Part shown: in pieces, positions 44,747 to 52,498 of the stretch
Layout of the letters: each line of letters starts with the position of its first letter
Numbering within the stretch: position 1 is the stretch's first letter
NCBI RefSeq assembly: GCF_030718205.1
Contig: NZ_JAUZQF010000001.1
Coordinates: forward strand, 1-64,000
DNA length: 64,000 bases
Direction of reading: 5' to 3'
Origin: Nonomuraea turcica
Lineage (GTDB): Bacteria > Actinomycetota > Actinomycetes > Streptosporangiales > Streptosporangiaceae
Position numbers and translations under genes: made by a program
The notes under the pieces: generated by a model
What the model saw: only the letters and a program-made list of their open reading frames with translations
Told to the model about the DNA's origin: nothing
The model's database searches: none

Positions 44747-45170
44747 CCTTGAACGAGCGCTGTCGGCTCGTGCGCTGGGATGTGAGCGTCGGCCGACGCC
44801 GGACCGCGGGTCGTCATCGACCACGGGCAGGCACCCAAGTCGGCGATCAATCCCCAAGCCGGAGTGCCACGCCGGAGGCGATCCGATGAGCATCGCGCCG
44901 GCGGCGCGGAGCACCGCAGGGGGTCACCTCCATCAGCGGCTGGGGACGCGACACCCCGGGAGCCGGCCATGGCGGCGATCGTTAAGGGGCTCGCATGTGG
45001 TGATCTTATGGCGGTTTTGTGGGGCCCGACGCAATTGTTGACCATGAGGCGATCGCACCGGGAGAGCCGGCTCTACCTGCGCCGTCTATCAGTCCGGTAA
45101 CCGCTGATCGTGTGGCTGCTCACCACACCACCCATATGCCTCGCTGCGGACAGGCCGGAGCGAGAGTCGA
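44747..45170. other. Gene-free stretch upstream of peptide cassette
   Basis: There is no convincing ORF; the short frames that exist have no RBS and no family-like sequence. The part from about 44980 to 45180 is visibly lower in G+C than its surroundings and contains TTGACC (45038), but no well-spaced -10, so it is only a possible promoter region for the peptide gene. Confidence 0.5.
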
Positions 45171-45182
45171 ATGGAGGAACCT

Positions 45183-45263
45183 GTGGTCAGAATGAGCCTG
45201 CGCTATGCCAGGTACGCACTCAGCACCCTGACGACTGCACTGTTCCAGCTGCCCTGCAGCTAA
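45183..45263 (+). CDS. 26-residue candidate precursor/signal peptide
   Basis: GTG 45183 has an ideal GGAGGA RBS (45173-45178, 4-nt gap). The ORF reads M-V-R-M-S-L-R-Y-A-R-Y-A... (basic first half), then a hydrophobic stretch STLTTALFQLP, and ends in Cys-Ser followed by TAA. A basic N-terminus, amphipathic or hydrophobic centre and near-terminal Cys are typical of leaderless signal peptides or small modified peptides. A perfect hairpin follows, then a ligase and an intramembrane protease gene on the same strand. Too small for reliable homology; I have no family. In-frame ATG at 45171 lies on the RBS and is unlikely. Confidence 0.5.
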   Translation: MVRMSLRYARYALSTLTTALFQLPCS

Positions 45264-45271
45264 CGGAAACA

Positions 45272-45301
45272 CGGTCGGCCGGTCTACGGACCGGCCGACC
45301 G
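45272..45301 (+). terminator. Perfect 13-bp hairpin with TACG tetraloop
   Basis: CGGTCGGCCGGTC (45272-45284) pairs completely with its reverse complement at 45289-45301 around TACG. It lies 8 nt past the peptide stop and 35 nt before the ligase start. With no U-tract it is better seen as a partial terminator or RNA-stability element, giving more peptide mRNA than enzyme mRNA. Confidence 0.75.
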
Positions 45302-45335
45302 AGCCAGTCTGTGCCGTCAGATGAATTGAGGCCCC

Positions 45336-46769
45336 ATGCTTGCCACAGCCGCTCGACAGCTCCGCTATGTCGCCACCGTGCTCCGCGGCGGCCGATTCGA
45401 CGTTGACGCACTACGGAAAATGGTGAGCGACCTCCGTCAGACGCTTGACGAGTTCGGCGAGCCGGGTGAGGGCGCCAATGAGCTGCTGCCCGGCGGCGGT
45501 GTCGATGACCCGGAGATCCGGCGGTCGATGGCGGACCGGCGCCTGCGCCAGGCGATCCGCCAGGCTGCCGAGCACACTGCCTACTATCGGCTCTGGTTCA
45601 AGGAGCACGGGGTCGATCCGAGTCGTATCGGTCTCGATCAACTGCACCAGGTCGCGTCCACGCCCAAGTCGGCCTTGCGCGGCGCCGGTCCGGCGTTCGT
45701 GTCCGACCAGAGCGAACCGGTCCTGATGGCACAGACCACCGGCACCACCGGGACGCCGACGGTCGTCTGGTTTTCGCGCTACGAGCTGGAGCTGTCCGCG
45801 GTGCTGTCCGCGATCTCCTACCTCATGGTCGGTGGCGTGCGGGAACACCACGTCAGCATGTCGTGTGTCAGCTCGCGAGCGACCGTGGGCCTGATCTCGG
45901 TGCAGCGGGCGCTGGGCCTCGTCGGCGCCGGTTTCGTCGCGCAAGGACTGGTCGACCCGGGCATCGCGTTGGACCGGCTGGCCACGCCGCTGCACCTGCC
46001 AGGAAAGGCGCCGCACATCACCGACCTGTACACGGTTCCCTCGTACCTGGGGGCGCTCGTGCAGCGCGCCGAGCAGGACGGCTGGCAGGCCAGAGATTTC
46101 GGGCTGCGCCAGATCCTGACCGGAGCGGAAATCCTGACCGACGCGCTGCGCGAGCGGGTACGCGAGGTGTTCGACGTGCCGGTCTCCGACGTGTACGGAA
46201 TGACGGAGCTCGTGCCGACCACGGGACTGGTCTGCACGCAGCAGCACCTTCATCTGGCATCCGAGCAGGCCCACTTCGAGGTACTCGACCGGAACGCCGA
46301 CACCCCGGCGCCGGTGGGTGAGATCGGCGAACTCGTGGCCACGCCGTACGTTCCCTACCGAGACACGACGCTGCTCGTCCGGTACAGAACGGGCGATCTC
46401 GTCCGCCGGCTCCCGGACGAACCCTATGGCTGTGAGCTGGCCCAGCTCCCGGCCACCTCACCGATCGTCGGGCGGGCCAAACACTTCACCGGAGGTCCGA
46501 CCGCCCGCGACATCCTGGAGGTGCTGCAGGGAGTGAGGGAGGTCCCGCTGCCCACCCGGTACGCGCTGACCGGCGATCCGCTCAAGCCCGATCTTCATGT
46601 CGTCGCACCACGCGGCGGCGGTCTGCTCGGCCGGATCGAGGAGCGAGCGGCGGCTCGGTCACTCCAGGTCGCCGACATCGTGCTCGTCGAAGAAGCCGGG
46701 GATCTTCCCGAGCCGTGCCGAGTGCGCGCGGACCTGTACGAGCACAGTTTCGAGACGTCGCCTTCATAG
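45336..46769 (+). CDS. PaaK/LuxE-like adenylate-forming enzyme
   Basis: A 477-residue member of the phenylacetate-CoA ligase-like/acyl-protein-synthetase branch of the ANL superfamily. Residues 70-110 are PaaK-like (RQAAEHTAYYRLWFKEHGVDPSRI). The AMP-binding P-loop is AQTTGTTGTPTVVWFS. The A5-type motif SDVYGMTELVPTTG is followed by YRTGDLV and the A8-region GRAKHF. The usual DDM after GR is absent, so the C-terminal step may differ. It would activate a carboxylate as an acyl-AMP. It lies between the peptide ORF and the GxGD protease gene, 33 nt apart from the latter, in an apparent operon. Confidence 0.85.
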   Translation: MLATAARQLRYVATVLRGGRFDVDALRKMVSDLRQTLDEFGEPGEGANELLPGGGVDDPEIRRSMADRRLRQAIRQAAEHTAYYRLWFKEHGVDPSRIGLDQLHQVASTPKSALRGAGPAFVSDQSEPVLMAQTTGTTGTPTVVWFSRYELELSAVLSAISYLMVGGVREHHVSMSCVSSRATVGLISVQRALGLVGAGFVAQGLVDPGIALDRLATPLHLPGKAPHITDLYTVPSYLGALVQRAEQDGWQARDFGLRQILTGAEILTDALRERVREVFDVPVSDVYGMTELVPTTGLVCTQQHLHLASEQAHFEVLDRNADTPAPVGEIGELVATPYVPYRDTTLLVRYRTGDLVRRLPDEPYGCELAQLPATSPIVGRAKHFTGGPTARDILEVLQGVREVPLPTRYALTGDPLKPDLHVVAPRGGGLLGRIEERAAARSLQVADIVLVEEAGDLPEPCRVRADLYEHSFETSPS

Positions 46770-46802
46770 CGGCGATCACCTCTCTCGCCGGCCCGGAGAC
46801 CC

Positions 46803-47831
46803 ATGTTCACCTTGCAGAACTTCGCGTTACTCGACCTCCTCATCGCTCTGATCGTGCTGCTCGGCCTCGGCTACGCGCACCGGTTCCGGCTGCCGCGACC
46901 GCCGGTAGGGCGTTTCACCACCTCCGACGTGCTCATCATGAGCTGTCTGGTGGTCGTGATGCCCATCACGTATCTCGCCATGCCGGCACCGGCCGTCTCC
47001 GGGGTATTCGGCGTCATGTTCCTCGCCAGCGTCCAGCTCGCGCTCGCGCCGTTGCTGGGGGGACGATCGGCCACGGTCGCCGCCGTCCTGCTCGCCGCCG
47101 CCGCGGCCGGGGCCGCCATCGCCGGGTACGGCACCTTGGTGCTGGTGCTCAATGCCGTCCTCATCATGATCGCCGTGATCGGTGTGACAAGTCTGTGGAC
47201 GCAGACCGGGATGACAGCCGGGCACGTCGCGGCGTTCGCCACCGCGCTGGCGGTGTACGACCTGTTCGCTACCGGCCTTGGCGACATGACCGATCGGTTC
47301 CTGGCTCAGGTGGAGGGCTATCCGTTCGCGCCGCTCCTCGCCGTGACGAGCGGAGCCATACCGGTCGCGGCGGGCCTCGGCGACTGTCTGATCCTGGCGC
47401 TGTGGCCGATGGTGGCGACCAAGGCGTACGGCAAGCCCGCGGGATGGATCGGGGCGGCCACCGGCATCGGCCTGATCATCGTGGTGCAGATCGGATTCGC
47501 CACCGGCGTGCTCCACTCAGGCATGGCGTTCCTCACCGTGCTGGGGCCGGCGATCCTTGTTCAGTATCTGCTCTGGCGCAGGATCCGCGGGGCGGAACGC
47601 CGCACCCACCAATGGCTCGGTGTACCGACGTCAGCGGTCGACACGTCCGGCCGAATCGACCAGATGGCGAGCGCCCTGCGCACCGCCCGATCCGCGACCG
47701 ACCTGCCGGCCGGCACCTGGGCGGCCGTTGACGACGATGCGGTCATCGCACAGGGACCGACACCTGGGACGGCGCTAAGAGCCGCACGCCGCGCCGGTTA
47801 CCTGAACGTCCCGTTCATCAGGCAGATCTAG
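46803..47831 (+). CDS. Presenilin/SPP-like GxGD intramembrane aspartyl protease
   Basis: A 342-residue membrane protein with about nine helices in 1-260. It has the paired catalytic signatures of the presenilin/signal-peptide-peptidase clan: YD (Y152-D153) in one helix, GLGD (G191-D194) in the next, and PA-I-L (P249-L252) in a late helix. The two Asp are 41 residues apart, as in SPP-type enzymes. A second GLGD (158-161) occurs in the loop. The cytoplasmic end (about 300-342, GTWAAVDDDAVIAQGP, ALRAARRAGYLNVPFI) resembles small DUF5678-like domains. It probably cuts membrane-bound peptides, plausibly the upstream 26-mer. The stop overlaps the convergent SARP gene by 4 nt. Confidence 0.75.
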   Translation: MFTLQNFALLDLLIALIVLLGLGYAHRFRLPRPPVGRFTTSDVLIMSCLVVVMPITYLAMPAPAVSGVFGVMFLASVQLALAPLLGGRSATVAAVLLAAAAAGAAIAGYGTLVLVLNAVLIMIAVIGVTSLWTQTGMTAGHVAAFATALAVYDLFATGLGDMTDRFLAQVEGYPFAPLLAVTSGAIPVAAGLGDCLILALWPMVATKAYGKPAGWIGAATGIGLIIVVQIGFATGVLHSGMAFLTVLGPAILVQYLLWRRIRGAERRTHQWLGVPTSAVDTSGRIDQMASALRTARSATDLPAGTWAAVDDDAVIAQGPTPGTALRAARRAGYLNVPFIRQI

Positions 47832-50800
47832 GGCCGGTATAGCAAGGCGAACGTCTCCGTCTGTTCAGGTGCGCCCGCTTTCGTCAGGATGGCGTGCGCA
47901 CGCCGCCAAGCCGACCGTGCCGCGCCCTCTCTCCCCGTCCCCTGAAACACATGCCCCAGAGTGATCAGCGTTCTGGCCTGGGCGAGCCGCTGCCCGGTTC
48001 GCCGGAAGATCCGCAGTGCCTCCTCACAGTGCTCCTCGCAGGAGACCAGCTCGCCCAGACCAAGGCACGCGGCCGAAAGAGCGCTATGTGCCTTGCCCAG
48101 CGCCAAGGCGTACCCATTGCCTGCCAGGTGCCGGGCACAGTCGGCGAGGCTCAGCGCCTCGGTGTGAAGACCTCGGAAGTGGGCCAGCTCCGATCGCGCC
48201 AGCAGCAGCTCCACCTGGTTCGGCCGATGGCTGGTGTGTTCGGCGATGGCCGCAGCCGCGGCGAGGCGGTCATCGGCGTCTCCAGCATCCCTGCACCGGA
48301 GGCTCACCAGCGCCAGTCCGATCAGCGCGCGCACCTCGACTTCGTGGTTCTCGACGCTCTTGGCCACGGATATCGCCTCCGACAGGGCTTGGAGCGCGGA
48401 GTCATAGCGACCGGCCTCCAGATGCACGCCGCCGAGGGATTCCAGCGCCATGGCCTCCACGTACGGGGATCCGATCTCGCGCCCGACGGTCAATGACCCG
48501 CTGAGCGTGGCGAAGGCGTCCTCGAGCCGGCCCATCTCCCGCTGAACCACTCCGAGGTTGGTGCGCACGACGGCCTCGAGCTGGCGCTTGCCGATCTCGA
48601 TGGCCGCGGCGAGCGCCTGCCGGTGGCGCTCTTCAGCGTCGCGCAAGCGGCCGAGGTCAAGATACAGAGCCGCCAGGTTGCCGAGGCTGGACGTCTCGCC
48701 CGCGCGGTTGCCGAGTTCGCGGTCGATGGCAAGGGCTCGCCGGAACCGGCCGATGGCCCGCTCCGGCACCCCGGCCTGCGCGAGAGCCACCCCGCTGGCT
48801 CGCAGCACGGCCGATTCTCCCGCGCTCCAGCCCGCGCGGCGCAGGAAAGGCAGCGCCTGGCGGTAGGCGTCCATGGCGGCGTCCAGGTCGGCGATCCGCC
48901 ACCGTATGTAGCCGATGGACATCAGCATCGCGCCCTGCCCCATGCTGTCCTGCTCGATGCGGGCGGCCTTGAGCCCGAGTTCGGCGATGCGCAGGCACTC
49001 GGTGATGGGCCGTTTCCAGGGCAGGACATCTCTCAGGGCATCGGCCAGCCGCCAGGCCAAGGCGTGGGGGCCGCGCTCAGCCGCACGGGCGATCAACGTG
49101 GCGATGGTGTCCCACTCCCGGTCGAGCCAGTTCTCCGCGTCGGCCGTGCTGCTGAAGGAGAGGGGCGTCACCTCCGTGACCGGTCCGTCCGGCGCCGGTC
49201 CGACCACGCGTACATCGACGTGCTCACCCGCGGAGACGATGGTCCGCAGGTAGAAGTCCAAGTACCGGTTGATGGCGGTCTCACGCTCGGCGGGCGGGTC
49301 CTCCGCCTCAGCCCGCTCCGCGGCGTACGTGACCAGCAGGTCGTGACAGGTATAGCGGTCCGGTCCCGCGTTCATCAGATGGACCCGCGCCAAGTCGTCC
49401 AGGAGCTTGGCCGTGTCCGTCGGGGAGTAGCCTGCCAGCGCCACCGCGCCCGCGACGGTGATGCCGGTGTTCGGCACCAGCCCGATCAGCCGGAACAGCC
49501 GCCGTCCCGCCGGGGCCAGCGCCTCGTGGGATCGTCCGACCGCGCCGCGCACCGCCGTGCGCCGATCGCCCGCGACCTCCAGTTGGGAAAGAAGGTCGTG
49601 ATCGCCGAGCTCGGCCATGTACTGTGCGATCGTCTTGTGCGGGCTGCTCGCCACCCTGGCGCCCGAGACCCGCAGGGCCAGCGGCAGGCGCGCGCAGAGT
49701 TCAGCCAGTCGCGCGGCGGCGTGCGGTTCCCTGCGGACCTTGTCCGGTCCCACGGTGTCGGCGAGCAGTTCGACGGCATCGTCCGGATCAAGCACGTCCA
49801 GCGTGACCCGCCCGGCGGACTCCAGCGCCACCAGGCCGCTCAGCCGGTCCCGGCTGGTAACCAGGATCCGGGATCCGGTGTCGGGGGGTATCAGCGAACG
49901 GATCTGGTCCGGCTCGGCGGCGTTGTCCAGCACCACGAGAACACGCTGTCCAGCCAGGATCGACCGGTACAGGCCGATCTGGGCCTCAAGCTCCACGGGG
50001 ATGTCCTCCGCGGGCCAGCCGAGCGCCTGGATCAGGCGCGGCAGCGCCTCGGCTGTGCTCATCGGCGGCGCCTGGTCGAACCCCCGCAGGTCGAGGAAGA
50101 GCTGCCCGTCGGGGAAGCGCTCCGCCACGTGATGCGCCCAGTGGACGGCGAGCGTGGTCTTGCCGACTCCGGCGCCCCCGACCACGAGGATCACCTGCGC
50201 GGCTGACACCTCGTCCAGCTGTCCGAGCTCCGCCCGCCTGCCGATCAGCCGGCCCACCGCCGGCGGGAGCTGCCGGGGAACGAGGCGGCGTACAGTCTGG
50301 CGCTCGGGCAGGGTGAGCGCCTCGTCGTTCCCCAGGATCGCCGCGTGCAGGCGCTGGAGCTCGGTGCCCGGTTCGACGCCCAGCTCACCCGCCAACACCG
50401 TCCGGACCCGGTCGTAGATCTCCAGGGCCTCGGCCCGCCTGCCGGACCGGTGGAGTGCCAGGATGAGCTGCAGCCAGACGCGTTCGTTGAGCGAGTTGGC
50501 CTCGGCGAGCGCCCGTAGCTCGCCGATCAGCTCTTCGTGCAGGCCCAGCCGCAAGCGGACGTCGGTCCAGTCGGACCGGGCGGAAAGCGCCAATTCCTCC
50601 AGAACAGCGACGCGAGGCGTCACGGCGGAGGTGAGCAGCGCGTCCTCGGCAGGTCGGCCGCGCCACAGCGACAGTGCGGTCCGGTATGCGTCGTTGGCCG
50701 CGGCCAGGTCTCCATCGTTCGCGTGGTGGCGGGCCGTGCTCAGCAGGTCCTCGAAGACGAGCAGGTCGAGCTGGGTCCGCTCGAGATTCAGAAGATAGCC

Positions 50801-51043
50801 GTGGTCCTGGGTGACGAGGTGAGGGACGACCGTTCGGCGGAGGCGGGTGACGTAGCTGTGGATGTTCGACACGGCGGACGCGGGCGGCTCTTCCCACAGG
50901 CAGTCGATCAGCCGCTCCAGGGAGACCGACATATTAGGAAAGAGCAGTAACACGCCAAGCACGGACCGCTGTTTTCCCGAGAGGTGCACGGGCCTGTCTG
51001 CGGAGAGGGCCTGAACAGAACCGAGGATTCCGTACACGGTCAC
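47828..51043 (-). CDS. SARP-type regulator (BTAD-NB-ARC-TPR, AfsR-like)
   Basis: A 1071-residue AfsR-like STAND regulator. Residues 1-90 are an OmpR-like winged helix (VYGILGSVQALSADRP...GKQRSVLGVLL; RLIDCLWEE), and about 95-245 a BTAD domain. The NB-ARC ATPase has the P-loop GGAGVGKTT (about 292) and the RVLVVLDNA and SRILVTSRDR Walker B/sensor segments. TPR repeats occupy about 600-1060. Such proteins activate secondary-metabolite or signalling genes. The GTG start has GGGAG 6 nt upstream. Its end overlaps the protease gene; its start is divergent from the AICARFT-like gene. Confidence 0.92.
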   Translation of the reverse strand: MTVYGILGSVQALSADRPVHLSGKQRSVLGVLLLFPNMSVSLERLIDCLWEEPPASAVSNIHSYVTRLRRTVVPHLVTQDHGYLLNLERTQLDLLVFEDLLSTARHHANDGDLAAANDAYRTALSLWRGRPAEDALLTSAVTPRVAVLEELALSARSDWTDVRLRLGLHEELIGELRALAEANSLNERVWLQLILALHRSGRRAEALEIYDRVRTVLAGELGVEPGTELQRLHAAILGNDEALTLPERQTVRRLVPRQLPPAVGRLIGRRAELGQLDEVSAAQVILVVGGAGVGKTTLAVHWAHHVAERFPDGQLFLDLRGFDQAPPMSTAEALPRLIQALGWPAEDIPVELEAQIGLYRSILAGQRVLVVLDNAAEPDQIRSLIPPDTGSRILVTSRDRLSGLVALESAGRVTLDVLDPDDAVELLADTVGPDKVRREPHAAARLAELCARLPLALRVSGARVASSPHKTIAQYMAELGDHDLLSQLEVAGDRRTAVRGAVGRSHEALAPAGRRLFRLIGLVPNTGITVAGAVALAGYSPTDTAKLLDDLARVHLMNAGPDRYTCHDLLVTYAAERAEAEDPPAERETAINRYLDFYLRTIVSAGEHVDVRVVGPAPDGPVTEVTPLSFSSTADAENWLDREWDTIATLIARAAERGPHALAWRLADALRDVLPWKRPITECLRIAELGLKAARIEQDSMGQGAMLMSIGYIRWRIADLDAAMDAYRQALPFLRRAGWSAGESAVLRASGVALAQAGVPERAIGRFRRALAIDRELGNRAGETSSLGNLAALYLDLGRLRDAEERHRQALAAAIEIGKRQLEAVVRTNLGVVQREMGRLEDAFATLSGSLTVGREIGSPYVEAMALESLGGVHLEAGRYDSALQALSEAISVAKSVENHEVEVRALIGLALVSLRCRDAGDADDRLAAAAAIAEHTSHRPNQVELLLARSELAHFRGLHTEALSLADCARHLAGNGYALALGKAHSALSAACLGLGELVSCEEHCEEALRIFRRTGQRLAQARTLITLGHVFQGTGREGAARSAWRRAHAILTKAGAPEQTETFALLYRP

Positions 51044-51273
51044 AGGCGGCTCCCGATCATCGTCGAGACACGTTGTACACCGGGCCGTCGAGGCCACGCA
51101 AGGCGACCTCGTGGTCACCCGCGCGTCCACGACGCTCGGCACCGGCCTGAGTACACTAGTGCCCGGCCGCGACTGGCGCAGGTGGGCCACCACCGGGGAG
51201 CGGCCGTGTCCCGATGCGAGCGTCGACCGCCTGGGCGCCTCCATCAGCGAAGTCCCGCTGAGGAGGCCAGAAC

Positions 51274-52431
51274 GTGCAGTTGCGCTACGGAATCAACCCG
51301 CAGCAAACACAAGCGCACGCCATCCCGACGACGCCGGACCGCTGGCCGGTCCGGATTCTGCACGGACAACCGTCGTTCACCAACCTGCTCGATGCCCTGA
51401 ACGCCTGGCAACTCGTGCACGAGGCCGCCCAGGCGCTGGGCAAGCCCGCTGCCGCGTCCTTCAAGCACGTCTCACCCGCGGGCGCGGCCCTGTCCGGGCC
51501 CATCGACGAGGTCACCGAGCAGCTCCATGGCATCGTCGGCTCGCGCATCACCGACCTGACCAGCGCCTACCTTCGCGCTCGCGACGCCGACCCCAAATCC
51601 TCCTACGGCGACATCGCCGCCGTCTCCCATCCCGTCGACGCCGACCTCGCCGAACTCCTGACCGGAATGGTCTGCGACGGCATCATCGCCCCCGGATTCG
51701 AGCCCGGCACCGTCGAACGGCTCAGCACCAAGAAGAACGGCCGATTCCTCATCCTGGAGGCGGACCCGGCGTTCATCCCTCCGCCGCAGGAGTCGCGGGA
51801 GGTCTTCGGCGTGCGCCTGAACCAGGACCGCGACCAGGTCCCGATCTCCCGAGACCTGCTCGACGTCGTCGTAGGCGCGCCGTTGCCCGAGACGGCCGCC
51901 GACGATCTGGTGCTGGGCCTGATCGTCCTGCGCTACACCCAGTCGAATTCGGTCTGCTACCTGCGTGACGGTATGACCCTTGGCATCGGCGCGGGCCAGC
52001 AGTCTCGGGTGGACTGCACCCGCCTGGCCGGCGCCAAGGTGGACACCTGGTGGCTCCGCCGTCACCCGACGGTGCATGCCCTTCCCTTCGTGCCCGGGTT
52101 GCGGAACCAGGAGAAGATCAACTGGCAGGTTCGCTTCATCGAGGGCGGCCTCACCCCCCTCGAGCGGCGCCACTTCGCCCAAGCCCTGATAGAACCGGTC
52201 GACGAGCTGACACCCGACCAGCGTGCCGAGTGGAGCCGCCGTCTTAGGGAAGTCGCGTTCGTCTCCGACGGCTACCTGCCGTTCCGCGACAACATCGATC
52301 ATGCCCAGCGCCACGGCGTCACCTACATCGCCGAGCCGGGCGGATCCATCCGGTCCGACGAGATCGCGGTCGCCTGCCGCGAGCACGGGATCACGCTGGC
52401 CCGCACCGGCCTACGGCTGTTCCACCACTGA
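51274..52431 (+). CDS. Stand-alone AICAR formyltransferase-like protein
   Basis: A 385-residue protein matching only the transformylase half of PurH. It opens LRYGINPQQTQAHA, has ASFKHVSPAGAALSGP (the active-site Lys-His pair), LTSAYLRARDADPKSSYGDIAA, YTQSNSVCYLRDGMTLGIGAGQQSRVDCTRLA and SDGYLPFRDNIDHA. The IMP cyclohydrolase domain is missing. It would formylate AICAR or a related aminoimidazole. The sequence is diverged from housekeeping PurH, so a dedicated role is possible. GAGGAGG RBS. It is divergent from the SARP gene. Confidence 0.87.
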   Translation: MQLRYGINPQQTQAHAIPTTPDRWPVRILHGQPSFTNLLDALNAWQLVHEAAQALGKPAAASFKHVSPAGAALSGPIDEVTEQLHGIVGSRITDLTSAYLRARDADPKSSYGDIAAVSHPVDADLAELLTGMVCDGIIAPGFEPGTVERLSTKKNGRFLILEADPAFIPPPQESREVFGVRLNQDRDQVPISRDLLDVVVGAPLPETAADDLVLGLIVLRYTQSNSVCYLRDGMTLGIGAGQQSRVDCTRLAGAKVDTWWLRRHPTVHALPFVPGLRNQEKINWQVRFIEGGLTPLERRHFAQALIEPVDELTPDQRAEWSRRLREVAFVSDGYLPFRDNIDHAQRHGVTYIAEPGGSIRSDEIAVACREHGITLARTGLRLFHH

Positions 52432-52498
52432 GCGTCATTCCTGGCCGGGCCGGACAAGCCGCTCTTGTACGCGAACGCCGCCCCCCGTCACCTCGGCA

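Noticed and set aside
44864-45100. 78-codon ORF in the gap before the peptide gene
   Set aside because: No RBS and no coherent protein pattern; the composition is that of random frame.
45171-45263. Longer 30-codon version of the peptide starting at ATG 45171
   Set aside because: That ATG overlaps the GGAGGA element, which is ideally placed for GTG 45183.
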